Of a stretch of DNA of 64,000 nt, positions 49,961 to 58,527 are shown piece by piece. The DNA comes from Bacillus sp. FJAT-14578. Its GTDB lineage: Bacteria; Bacillota; Bacilli; Bacillales; Bacillaceae_H. The notes under the pieces are model-generated. The model did no database searches. It saw only the letters and a program-made list of their open reading frames with translations, and was not told the DNA's origin. The position numbers and the translations under genes are program-made. Position 1 is the stretch's first letter. Each line of letters opens with the position of its first letter. The stretch covers positions 1-64,000 of the forward strand of contig NZ_AYSE01000001.1 in assembly GCF_000504165.1 (NCBI RefSeq), written 5' to 3'.

Positions 49961-50515
49961 TTATACTTTTAGCAAGTAGATATTGTCTGTGAATGGTATA
50001 TATATTTTAACTGTTAAAATCCTCTCATTTTTAGAACCAGCGAAGTTCATATAACCATCCTGCCATCCTTGTTTCTCAAGTTCCTGCTTCCATTCCTCTG
50101 TTGCAGCTAAGGAATTAATTTGTTCTTCCCAGTATTTTTTCGCATCGTCTGACATATTCGCCGGTCCGAAAATTCCTCGCCAGTTCGTTAATTCCGCATC
50201 AATTCCTTGCTCCTTGTAGGTAGGGATATCTTTAACTTGTCCTCCGCCCGGCTTATTTTCCACCGTGGCCGTTTGACTGACCAATTTAGTGTTCGTAAGA
50301 ACCTTTGTCAGCGCTCGTGTTGTCGTATCAAGTCCTCCTCCGGCACCCGTAGGCACTACAAAAGTGATCGGTTTTTCCGGATAGTTGGCTTTTGAGCCAT
50401 CTGCTTCTCCGCCGTTTTTCGTTGAGTTAGCATCCGATGAAGTGGAATTCCCGCCGCAAGCTGCTAAACTTACAATCATCATTCCCATTAAAATAATAGA
50501 TATAAATTTTTTCAC
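49961..50515 (-). pseudogene. Tripartite tricarboxylate (TctC/Bug) binding protein with large internal deletion
   Basis: Starts at GTG 50515 after GGGGGGAT and has a lipoprotein signal (lipobox LAAC, Cys at residue 20) and the Bug N-terminus (YPEKPITFVVPTGAGGGLDT). At VENKPGGGQ (about residue 105) it jumps to VKDIPTYKEQGIDAELTNWR, which belongs near the end of the protein; about 140 residues of a 320-residue family are missing in frame. The last 20 residues (RILTVKIYIPFTDNIYLLKV) differ from family ends. Non-functional in all likelihood. Confidence 0.8.
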
Positions 50516-50845
50516 CCAAATCCCCCCAAATTTTAATGACCGCGCTCTTATAAACAACATCCAAGTGCTAATTCACCCAAAATCCTCGCTTGCCACAATA
50601 GAATGACCATGCCTATTAAGTATTCCTTTTGTCTCTAAAACACCTTTGACTTTAACAAATAACACTCCCCTTCTTTGCTAAAAAGAAGCCAGTAAAAAAA
50701 CGATATATTCGATTTTTTATAGTTTCTCTTTATCATTGTGGAATTGAAATTTCTTTCATTTATCTTAACCCGAATCCAACTATTAAAAAAATTGAAATAA
50801 TGCATATCTAGATATGCATTTTAGGAATGTTCATTATTAAAAAAT

Positions 50846-50935
50846 GGCTCTGTTAAACGTTAATGTTGATATTTTCACCACTGTCAGGAGCATTTAACTG
50901 TATCGTTTACAAAGGTATACCTTTGTAAACAGAGC
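50846..50935. repeat. MITE-like mini-element with GCTCTGTT ends
   Basis: Ends GCTCTGTT / AACAGAGC are perfect inverted repeats 90 bp apart; the palindrome GTTTACAAAGGTATACCTTTGTAAAC occupies its right third, split here as two 13-base arms GTTTACAAAGGTA / TACCTTTGTAAAC. No coding content. It may be a relic of a larger insertion sequence. Confidence 0.45.
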
Positions 50936-51248
50936 AATCTATAAAGCTATCAAACTCAGTAAAATCAAGTTTTAAAAAGGTGACAAAAATCTTTTATAAA
51001 CGTTTATATTTTTGACACACTTTTTAAACAAAAGTAGTGTAAGGCCCAGTACCGACGTTCATGCAATCAGGGACAAAGTTGTTTTTGAAAATTAAAAAAT
51101 ATCTTTTATAGCAGTAATTTTTTTGCATAGAAAATAAGGTTCTGGTGCAAAAACTTCAAAGTATCTGCAAGTAATCTCCCCAACTTGGACATACAAATTA
51201 GATATATATTTGCCAACTGAGTTTACATAACACTGATTTAAGAAAATC

Positions 51249-51290
51249 AAAAAGGCCCGTGAAATTCTATAAATTTCACGGGCTTTTTAA
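51249..51290 (-). terminator. Terminator of the carbonic anhydrase gene
   Basis: AAAGGCCCGTGAAATT / AATTTCACGGGCTTTTT with a CTATA loop; T or A runs on both sides make it usable on both strands. Confidence 0.85.
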
Positions 51291-51350
51291 CTTTATCCGT
51301 ATTATGAGCCAGATAACAACAATATTAAGAAAGATCTTGCCTTCAACTAA

Positions 51351-51914
51351 TTAGCACTCATATCCGTCTACTACTATATCCAATTTTCCTGTTTCCGGGC
51401 AGATGACAAGCCCATGAACACTAATATCCTTCGGGAACATCGGATGATTTTTGACCATCTTAACGCTTTGTTCGACGCTTTCTTCAACTGTCTGAAATCC
51501 GGTTAACCAACTTTTAATATCAATGCCTGCATTAGTTAAGGTGTTTATGATTTCTTTATCTAATCCAGCTTGTTCACATTTTTCCAAGAAAGAATCAGGT
51601 TCTAACCCTTTCATCCCGCAACCGTGATGTCCCACGATGGCAACTTCCTTTGCTCCAAGCTCATAAACCGCAACTAATATACTTCGCATCACACTTCCAA
51701 ATGGGTGTGAAACGATTGCTCCTGCATTTTTGATAAGCTTTACATCACCATTTTTAATGTTCATCGCTTGCGGCAATAATTCAACAAGTCGAGTATCCAT
51801 ACATGTAAGAATCACCATTTTTTTATTAGGAAATTTAGTCGTTTCATATTTTTCATATTCCTTATTTTCAACAAATTGTTTATTGTATTCAAGAATCTCT
51901 GTAAGTAATGTCAT
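51351..51914 (-). CDS. Beta-class carbonic anhydrase (YtiB type)
   Basis: A 187-residue zinc enzyme that interconverts CO2 and bicarbonate. Zinc ligands and dyad: C38-x-D40-x-R42 in ILTCMDTRL, then H and C in IVGHHGCGMKG (about 94-101). Short beta-CAs of this length resemble B. subtilis YtiB. AGGAGGGATT precedes the ATG. It has its own terminator and no operon partner. Confidence 0.93.
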   Translation of the reverse strand: MTLLTEILEYNKQFVENKEYEKYETTKFPNKKMVILTCMDTRLVELLPQAMNIKNGDVKLIKNAGAIVSHPFGSVMRSILVAVYELGAKEVAIVGHHGCGMKGLEPDSFLEKCEQAGLDKEIINTLTNAGIDIKSWLTGFQTVEESVEQSVKMVKNHPMFPKDISVHGLVICPETGKLDIVVDGYEC

Positions 51915-52077
51915 TTAAATCCCTCCTAATAAAATTATTTCATATCTTTTTCTTATATTCAATATGTAACAATTAAACTTCTGTAATCATAAAAAGAAAT
52001 TGGCTAGCACCAAGCCTTTAGATACAAGGCCTAGTTTTCTTTATATAGAATCCATCCGACCTTGAAGTTATATTTTC

Positions 52078-52200
52078 TTATAGTGCGAGACAAGATTTAT
52101 CAGAATATTGCTCTGCGAGTACTTGATAAATTGGCTTTTTGGTTTTATCAATGGATGGCTTCCAGCTCATCGGATAGTTTTCAAAAGAATTAATCGGCAT
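52078..52200 (-). pseudogene. N-terminal remnant of a MocR-type GntR/aminotransferase regulator
   Basis: Forty codons from ATG 52200 (AGGA at eight bases) read MPINSFENYPMSWKPSIDKT then KKPIYQVLAEQ, the characteristic start of MocR-family regulators before the GntR helix-turn-helix. After residue 31 the sequence diverges (YSDKSCLAL) and stops. The rest of a roughly 460-residue protein is gone. Confidence 0.65.
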
Positions 52201-52557
52201 GATACTCATCCTTTTTTACACAATTATATTATTATATCGTTTATAAAACTATTATATTTTTTTCTTTAATATTATGCTCTTTAGTGAGATATCCGAGTAG
52301 CAATTATTTTTACTTAATTGTCTCGGATATAGCAAAAGCCAATACTATCAAAAAGTATCGGCTCTTATTTTTTTAAACAACTATATTATTCATTTACAAC
52401 CAACTGTAGCTTTGAACTATAGTTTGATTAATTACTCCTTATTTTAAATTTGATTTTAATTCCTTTGAAAAGCTACTTTGACGGGAAAGAGACAGTTTTT
52501 TCATGTTTTCACTAATGCATATCTTATTCATTTTAATTTACATAATGAATCACTATA

Positions 52558-52724
52558 AAAAGGTTGCAAAAAAACGCAAGACCTATTAATAATCAAGAGA
52601 TTGGCGCGATTGTTCATTTTTTATTGTTTATGCAGAATTTTATACCTCGTTGATAAATCAATATTTTCGCCTTCTTCAGAATCCTGTTAGCTATATAAAA
52701 AAGTGAGGTTTTATGCAACCTTTT
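52558..52724. repeat. 167-bp segment bounded by an 11-bp inverted repeat
   Basis: AAAAGGTTGCA (52558-52568) and TGCAACCTTTT (52714-52724) are perfect inverted copies; inner bases add AAGACCT / GAGGTTT similarity. It could be a MITE or the remains of a small insertion sequence. Confidence 0.4.
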
Positions 52725-53147
52725 ATTCAATATAATGGCCTGATATATGAAAAAGAAGCGTTCCTAAATAAACGCGCCCTTTTCTGGAACAACTTTATTG
52801 ACATTAAACATCTAATTCTTGATTTTTGGTTTTGTTTTCCATACATAGTGGCCCTTCATTCCTCAAATCGTTGCCATACCCCAAGTACTAAAAATTTATT
52901 TATAAAACACATGTCAGTAAGAAGGGTTGCACATTTTATGAATCACATCAAAGAAAGAATGTATTATAAAATTGATTTTCTCCAATATGGACTGCAAGAA
53001 AAGTATTGTTTATTCCCTTTTTCCATTCTTACTGACATTTAAAGCAGCATTTTTAATTAAAGATTCTTATATTGATTGGTTGTAGAGCCAAAAAAATAAA
53101 AGTCCAGGTTAAATTAACCCGAACTTTTTAACACACCAAATTCTTTA

Positions 53148-53357
53148 CTATTGAAAATATTTAGGATGTTGCTGCTGTTGCTCATTAATTTCTTGGAATA
53201 TATTTGGATTATCATTTGCCCCCTGCTGGGTAGTGGAGGCTGGTGAAAGTATCCTTTGATTGAGAGACGCCAGTTTGAGAAAATGCTCATTCATTAATTG
53301 TTTAAACTCCCCTACCGTTAAAGGCTTGGCAGCTTCTTTCCTATCTGGTACTGCATT
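53148..53357 (-). pseudogene. Gln-rich C-terminal protein fragment, start lost
   Basis: An open frame from an upstream TAG (53358) to a stop at 53148 reads NAVPDRKEAAKPLTVGEFKQ, then LMNEHFLKLASLNQRILSPA and ends NEQQQQHPKYFQ. It has protein-like composition but no start codon at its 5' end; an internal ATG with GGGGAG twelve bases upstream would give 50 residues. It is either a truncated gene or a small protein with a poor start. Not recognised. Confidence 0.4.
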
Positions 53358-53408
53358 CTAATCAGATGTTAGTTAAGAAGCAATGGTCTAGTAAATAGTC
53401 CCTTTTTA

Positions 53409-54344
53409 TTAACTCCTCACCCAAGCAGCAATGCCCTTTATGTCTTCTGGTTTTGTCTTGCAGCATCCCCCAATCAATTGGGCGCCGCGTTCATACCAGT
53501 GATGGGCACTGTCGCCGTAAGTTTTTCCGGATGATGCCCCCTGCCAAGTTTTCGTGACTGCATCGTACTGCTCCCCTGAATTCGGATAGACGATAATGGG
53601 TTTTACGGTATGGTTTTGTATTTCTTTGATCAGTGAAAGAATATGCTGCGGCGGTGTACAGTTTATGCCTACTGCAGCCACCTGGTCATGTTGATCCAGC
53701 CATTCTGCACATTCTGCAACTCGTGTTCCATCGCTAATATGCAGTCCGTCCTTCGCACTGAAACTGATCCACGCATAAGTTCCAGGGAACTCTTCTAGCA
53801 ATCTGGCAATAGCATTGGCTTCTAGCAGGCATGGGATGGTTTCGCAGGCCAGAATATCGGCGCCGGCATCAATCAACGCTTTCATACGGGGCCTGTGGAA
53901 ATCCATCAGTTCCTCTTCAGTCAACGTGTAACCGCCTCGATATTCGGAGCCGTCAGCAAGAAATGCCCCATACGGTCCCACTGAACCAGCTACTAGAGGC
54001 TTCGGCCGATTTAAGCGGTTCTCTAATTTTCCCCAGAATTCATCGCGTGCTGTGACGGCTATCTGAACGGATGTTCCGATAAGACGCAGCGCTTCAGCCT
54101 CGCTCAGACCGCGCCGGGCAAAACCTTCGACAGTGGCCTGATAACTGGCCGTGATTGCACAATCAGCACCCGCTGTAAAATAATCCATATGTACTCGCTT
54201 AATAAGCTCCGGATTTTCCATGAGAATGGTTGCCGACCAAAGGCTGTCGTTCAAATCACAGCCTTGACGCTCAAGCTCGGTCGCCATCGCACCGTCCAAA
54301 ATCATCAACGGGAATTGCTGCAATATATTTTCAATAGGATTCAT
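53409..54344 (-). CDS. mmuM: Homocysteine S-methyltransferase (MmuM/YbgG type)
   Basis: A 311-residue zinc enzyme that methylates homocysteine with S-methylmethionine (or AdoMet) to methionine. The barrel start is LILDGAMATELERQGCDLND; zinc cysteines are in AVGINCTPPQH and the C-terminal pair IGGCCKTKPEDI. GGAGGT precedes the ATG. The matching permease gene is 71 bp upstream on the same strand, as in B. subtilis ybgF-ybgG and E. coli mmuPM. Confidence 0.93.
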   Translation of the reverse strand: MNPIENILQQFPLMILDGAMATELERQGCDLNDSLWSATILMENPELIKRVHMDYFTAGADCAITASYQATVEGFARRGLSEAEALRLIGTSVQIAVTARDEFWGKLENRLNRPKPLVAGSVGPYGAFLADGSEYRGGYTLTEEELMDFHRPRMKALIDAGADILACETIPCLLEANAIARLLEEFPGTYAWISFSAKDGLHISDGTRVAECAEWLDQHDQVAAVGINCTPPQHILSLIKEIQNHTVKPIIVYPNSGEQYDAVTKTWQGASSGKTYGDSAHHWYERGAQLIGGCCKTKPEDIKGIAAWVRS

Positions 54345-54415
54345 CGTAGTACCTCCGCTTTTGCACTAGATCTTTTAGTATCAGCAGTATATTTAAGTTT
54401 AATAGATTTCTTGCA

Positions 54416-55852
54416 CTATTTAACATTCTCAATAGATGGATTAGATTCACCGTCAGAATCAATTTGATTCTTTTTTTCTCGATTTTTTATGTAGTAGAAA
54501 AGATAGCATAAAACAATAAACGGGATTCCACAATACAGCGCGATTCGCTGGCTCGGGTCGAAAGCAAGACCCACGCAAGAAGCGAAACATAACATAAAAG
54601 CAGCGATGGGTACATAAGGGTAAAAAGGTGTACGGAATTTCAGATCTCTAATATCCCCGCCTGCTTTAAGAAATTGTTTACGGAACATATACTGTGATAA
54701 AGCAATTCCCATCCATACTGCAACGACGGCAAATCCGGATATACCCACAAGCACTACATAAACCGTATCGGGTGCCATTACACTAGATAATAATGACAAG
54801 CAGGCAACCAGCATACTGACAACCAAAGCATTGAACGGAACTCCTTTTGGCGTTACCTTGCCTAAGAGAGGGCTGATCATCTTCTCGTTTGACAGAGACC
54901 ATAACATGCGGGTAGATGCATACAGACCGGAATTGGCTACGGACAGCAAAGCTGTGATAATAACAAAGTTCATGATATCAGCAGCATATGGGATTCCTAT
55001 GCTATCAAAAACCATAACAAACGGACTTTCAATGACTCCCGCTTCTTTCCAGGAAATTAACCCAGATAGGACAAATATGGCACCAACAAAGAAAAACAGC
55101 GTTCGCCAAATGACATTTCGAATCGTTCGCGGAATGTCCTTTTCGGGGTTTTCGCTTTCACCTGCAGTAATGCCGATGAGCTCTGTTCCTGAAAAGGCAA
55201 AATTTACGGAAATCATGGTGATGATGACCGGAAGGAATCCATTCGGAAAAAGGCCTCCTTCCCCGGTAAAATTTGAAAACATCGGAGCAGCTGCATGACC
55301 GTTCATAGGAATGAGGCCAAACATCGCTGCACCTCCTAAGATGATAAACAAAATAATCGTAATGACTTTAATGCCGGCAAACCAAAACTCGGTTTCCGCG
55401 AAAAACTTGACAGAAAAGGCGTTCAACAGAAAAATAATGATTGCAAAGAGTGCGCTCCATATCCATACTGACGTATCAGGAAACCATCTCATCATCAATA
55501 GGCCGGATGCGGTAAATTCCGAACCTACCGCCACCACCCAGCAAAGCCAATACAGCCAGCCAATGGTAAAGCCGGTGGCAGGACCCACATATCTTGTCGC
55601 ATATGTTTGAAACGAACCGGTTACCGGCATAGCGACAGTTAATTCGCCAAGACACAGCATGACAAGATACATAATCAGCCCGCCTACCAAATAAGCAAGA
55701 ATTGTTCCGCCCGGCCCAGCCTGATTAATCGTATAACCTGAGCTTAAAAAAAGACCCGTTCCAATGACACCGCCCAGTGAAATCATGAACAAATGCCTGC
55801 TTTTCATTGAGCGCTTCAACTGATTTTGATCGGTACTATTTGCTTCCAGCAT
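54416..55852 (-). CDS. S-methylmethionine/amino acid permease (YbgF/MmuP type)
   Basis: A 478-residue APC permease with 12 helices. The start [20 protein letters not shown] and [20 protein letters not shown] are family hallmarks of AAT-type amino acid permeases. GGGGGAGACT precedes the ATG. Being between a cystathionine-lyase-type gene and the homocysteine methyltransferase, it probably imports S-methylmethionine. The hydrophilic C-terminus is short and acidic. Confidence 0.9.
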   Translation of the reverse strand: MLEANSTDQNQLKRSMKSRHLFMISLGGVIGTGLFLSSGYTINQAGPGGTILAYLVGGLIMYLVMLCLGELTVAMPVTGSFQTYATRYVGPATGFTIGWLYWLCWVVAVGSEFTASGLLMMRWFPDTSVWIWSALFAIIIFLLNAFSVKFFAETEFWFAGIKVITIILFIILGGAAMFGLIPMNGHAAAPMFSNFTGEGGLFPNGFLPVIITMISVNFAFSGTELIGITAGESENPEKDIPRTIRNVIWRTLFFFVGAIFVLSGLISWKEAGVIESPFVMVFDSIGIPYAADIMNFVIITALLSVANSGLYASTRMLWSLSNEKMISPLLGKVTPKGVPFNALVVSMLVACLSLLSSVMAPDTVYVVLVGISGFAVVAVWMGIALSQYMFRKQFLKAGGDIRDLKFRTPFYPYVPIAAFMLCFASCVGLAFDPSQRIALYCGIPFIVLCYLFYYIKNREKKNQIDSDGESNPSIENVK

Positions 55853-55881
55853 CTAGTCTCCCCCTTTATTTAGTAATCTCT

Positions 55882-57105
55882 TTATTTGCGTCTGCCCGTA
55901 ACTGGCATTTGTGATTCCAGATGGGCAAAAGCTTGTTCTAAATCAGCAAGAAGATCTTCCGTATCCTCGATTCCTACTGAGATTCGAACCAAACCTTCCG
56001 GGATACCAAGAGTTTTGCGTTCTTCAAGCGTACATTCCACATGACTGGTCGTTCTTGCCGGACCATATATCGTTTCGACCGCTCCAAGATTTCCGGCTTT
56101 ATTGGCATATTGCAATTTTGGCAATAAAATTTTTATGGCATCCATCTCGTCCTTTAATACGAAACTTAATATTCCTCCGAAACCTTTCATCTGTTTCTTG
56201 GCAATATCGTGATGCGGATGTGTTTCTAATCCAGGATAATGCACCGCTTCTACATGCTTTTTCTTTTGTAAATACTTGGCGATTTCCATTGCACTCTTTT
56301 CTTGCTGCCGCACTCGAAGCTTTAACGTTTTCATTCCTCTTAAAATAAGATAGGCAGACCATGGATCCATCGTCGCTCCGTTAATTTCCCGGTAATGATA
56401 AACTTTGGTCATCAGTTCTTTGGAGCCGCATACCATACCGCCTAACGCATCAGCATGTCCGCTTAAAAATTTAGTGGCACTATGAATGACAATGTCCACT
56501 CCTAATTGAAGCGGATTTTGATTAATGGGAGTAGCAAACGTATTATCGATGATCACCAATGCTCCTGCCGTTTTTCCGGCTTTCACCATTCTCTCAATAT
56601 CCGTAATCTTCATCGTAGGATTAGTAGGAGACTCTAAATATAAAACCTTGCATCCTTTGGCCACTTCAGCTTCAATTTCTTCATGGTTCCCTGTGTTGCA
56701 TAACTGCACATCTACATCGATATTCGGCAGGAATTCGGTAAAGATTTTATTCGTTCCCCCGTATGTGTCTTTAACCGACACAACCCGGTCTCCCGGTCTT
56801 AAAAATGTATAGAGCGTGCTGCTGATTGCGGCCATGCCTGATGAAAAAGCAACAGCTGCCTCGGCTCCCTCGAGGATTCTTACTTTTTCCTCCAAAGCTT
56901 GAACAGTAGGATTGGTCATGCGATTGTAGATATGGCCGGGTTTATTTCCAAGGGCCACTTCCTGCCACTCATCTACGTCATCATAATTGTAGGCTACACT
57001 AAGCACCACAGGAACTTGGGTTGCATTGTAAGCGAGAGATTCTTTTTCTCCTGCCCATACCGCTTTTGTCCCGTCTTGCATATTTTGATAGTTTTGCTCC
57101 TTCAT
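55882..57105 (-). CDS. Cystathionine gamma-synthase / methionine gamma-lyase family PLP enzyme
   Basis: A 407-residue Cys/Met-metabolism PLP enzyme. The PLP lysine is in IHSATKFLSGHADALGGMV (about 216-234); other family segments are HIYNRMTNPTVQALEEKVRI, FSSGMAAISSTL and YLESPTNPTMKITDI. GAGGGGGAGAAAC precedes the ATG. First gene of the methyl-sulfur operon. Sequence alone does not separate synthase (homocysteine forming) from lyase activity; it could make homocysteine for MmuM or degrade methionine. Confidence 0.9.
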   Translation of the reverse strand: MKEQNYQNMQDGTKAVWAGEKESLAYNATQVPVVLSVAYNYDDVDEWQEVALGNKPGHIYNRMTNPTVQALEEKVRILEGAEAAVAFSSGMAAISSTLYTFLRPGDRVVSVKDTYGGTNKIFTEFLPNIDVDVQLCNTGNHEEIEAEVAKGCKVLYLESPTNPTMKITDIERMVKAGKTAGALVIIDNTFATPINQNPLQLGVDIVIHSATKFLSGHADALGGMVCGSKELMTKVYHYREINGATMDPWSAYLILRGMKTLKLRVRQQEKSAMEIAKYLQKKKHVEAVHYPGLETHPHHDIAKKQMKGFGGILSFVLKDEMDAIKILLPKLQYANKAGNLGAVETIYGPARTTSHVECTLEERKTLGIPEGLVRISVGIEDTEDLLADLEQAFAHLESQMPVTGRRK

Positions 57106-57148
57106 GTTTCTCCCCCTCTAATTTTCATTGCTTTGTCAGCAATATTTT

Positions 57149-57306
57149 AATTTGTCCCGCATTAACGGGCAGTAAGGCCCCCACTTCAAAACTTGAGAGA
57201 AATCGAAGAAGTCTAAGCGGGGGATAACTGCCCGTAAAAGCCCGATAAGATCAACTAACCATCAGTGGGGGATGAAGGAACCCCCACTGATGGAAGTTTC
57301 CTTTAT
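57149..57306 (-). repeat. Dispersed double-hairpin element, copy C
   Basis: Full-length copy in inverted orientation relative to copies A and B: ends AATTTGTCCCGC and GGAAGTTTCCTTTAT, with the hairpins CCATCAGTGGGGG / CCCCCACTGATGG and the nested CCCCCACTT / CGGGG, ACTGCCCGT arms conserved. It sits in the leader of the methyl-sulfur operon, 40 bp from the start codon. Confidence 0.85.
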
Positions 57307-57330
57307 ACAATATATTGTATATTGTATAAT
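57305..57330. promoter_or_regulatory. GntR-type operator candidate at the methyl-sulfur operon
   Basis: ATACAATATATTGTAT is a perfect 16-bp palindrome, followed by ATTGTATAAT. Related TTGTATAAT sites lie at 57419-57440 and 57740-57762, before the divergent GntR gene. These would be binding sites of the FCD-type regulator. Confidence 0.5.
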
Positions 57331-57739
57331 GAGTAACCTCCTTCCTTGCCTATCCTTATGCATCCTTCTTTCTATGAAGATACTTCGTAAGGGTTTCGAA
57401 TAACTGAACACTTTTCCGTTATATAATATATTGTATAATGTACGGAATAGTCAGAAATATTTATCGTATTGAACTATAATACACTGGACTTTTCACTTTT
57501 TCAATCTTTTATTTACTCTTAAAAATACTTTCAAGCTTAAACGGTCTAGCTTTTCATAATCATCAACATGTTATAAAACTATAATGCTTCCCTTCTTCCC
57601 CATTCCTTCCATTCGTCTAAAACTGAATTTCTATGTATCGATTCACTACATATGAACATAGAGTACTATATTCAAAAGCATTGGAGACATTGAAGAATCG
57701 AGAAATTCCTACTAATATGAAAATGCAAGAATTTTCAAT

Positions 57740-57762
57740 TTTATATTGTATATTGTATAATA
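57740..57762. promoter_or_regulatory. GntR-type operator candidate before the FCD regulator gene
   Basis: TTATATTGTATATTGTATAA, sharing TATTGTATATTGTATAAT with the site at 57311-57330, 35 bp upstream of the coding frame. Confidence 0.5.
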
Positions 57763-57796
57763 AATCATAGCAATATTTAAGTTAGGGGGAAGTACT

Positions 57797-58441
57797 ATCA
57801 GACAGAGATACCAATCACTAAAAGATCATGTATATCATCATATCGCTCAAGAAATTCAGAATGGAACTTTGCTTCCCAATCATAAGATAAATGAAGTAGC
57901 GTTAAGTGAGAAATTAGAAGTAAGCAGAACCCCTGTCAGGGAAGCATTGATACAATTAGCTTCAGAAAATTTACTTGAATATTTTCCTCGAAAGGGCTTT
58001 ATCGTTAAAGAAATTGATACAAAGAAAAAGCTCGATGTTTTTCAAGTTGTGGGTGTGCTGGATGCCCTGGCAGCCACATTATCCATAGCGCATCTCACGG
58101 AAAGTGATATTGAACGAATGGAAGAGTTGGTTAAAAAAATAGACCTCTCCATTTCAGAAAAAAATTATCCAGATTATCAAACATACCAAAACGAGTTCCA
58201 TAAGGTATATATTAATAAATGTAACAATGATACAGTAATAGAGCTTCTCGCTTCTTTACAAAACAGCTTTGTTAGACAGATTTATTTAAGCAAAGACGAA
58301 GAAAAACTTTTTGTGGTATTAGAAGAAATGAATGAACAACATAAGCAAATCATCGAGTATTTCAAGAAAGAAGATAAAGAAAATTTGGAAGCGCTTATTA
58401 AGAATGAACATTGGAAAATTACTCATATTGATATGATATAA
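57797..58441 (+). CDS. GntR-family FCD-domain regulator with no standard start codon
   Basis: A 214-codon frame. The N-terminal winged helix runs through RQRYQSLKDHVYHHIAQEIQ, EVALSEKLEVSRTPVREALI and QLASENLLEYFPRKGFIVKE; the FCD effector domain is helical (LDVFQVVGVLDALAATLSIA to the C-terminus). The position expected for the start, seven bases after AGGGGG, is ATC (57797). The next usable codon is TTG 57869, which would delete the first helix of the DNA-binding domain. Either a rare ATC start is used or the start codon is mutated. It is divergent from the methyl-sulfur operon and probably regulates it. Confidence 0.75.
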   Translation: MRQRYQSLKDHVYHHIAQEIQNGTLLPNHKINEVALSEKLEVSRTPVREALIQLASENLLEYFPRKGFIVKEIDTKKKLDVFQVVGVLDALAATLSIAHLTESDIERMEELVKKIDLSISEKNYPDYQTYQNEFHKVYINKCNNDTVIELLASLQNSFVRQIYLSKDEEKLFVVLEEMNEQHKQIIEYFKKEDKENLEALIKNEHWKITHIDMI

Positions 58442-58476
58442 GGTATATGGTCATCCAATATTCGTTGATGGCCATC

Positions 58477-58513
58477 AAAATATCCTTAGAACCTTTGGTT
58501 CTAAGGATATTTT
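58477..58513. terminator. Bidirectional terminator between the GntR gene and tyrS
   Basis: Perfect 17-bp arms AAAATATCCTTAGAACC / GGTTCTAAGGATATTTT with a TTT loop; serves the convergent GntR and tyrS genes. Confidence 0.92.
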
Positions 58514-58527
58514 GTGTTTCATACTAT

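Larger units (their letters stand above)
50516..51350. other. AT-rich intergenic region with a mini-element
   Basis: Mostly AT-rich with no convincing frame. It contains an 8-bp terminal inverted repeat pair GCTCTGTT (50847) / AACAGAGC (50928) enclosing 90 bp, a perfect 26-bp palindrome at its right end (50905-50930) and the carbonic anhydrase terminator (51249-51290). Confidence 0.6.
51915..53147. other. Long gene-poor region with relics and hairpins
   Basis: Holds a truncated MocR-type gene start (52078-52200), two hairpins (ATATCCGAG ... CTCGGATAT at 52288-52332; AAGCC..ATACT / AGTAT..GGCTC then a T run at about 52336-52378), an 11-bp inverted repeat pair 52558/52714, and a hairpin AAGTCCAGGTTAA / TTAACCCGAACTT at about 53100-53128. 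No complete gene is seen; a 109-codon plus-strand frame from 52713 has no ribosome-binding site and AT-driven composition. Confidence 0.55.

Noticed and set aside
52713..53042. Plus-strand 109-codon frame
   Set aside because: No ribosome-binding site; begins inside an inverted repeat; AT-driven composition and many Phe/Tyr/His codons suggest non-coding DNA.
57021..57227. Plus-strand 68-codon frame across repeat copy C
   Set aside because: Its end is the same translated repeat sequence seen at the Spo0E-like tail; a by-product of the repeat.
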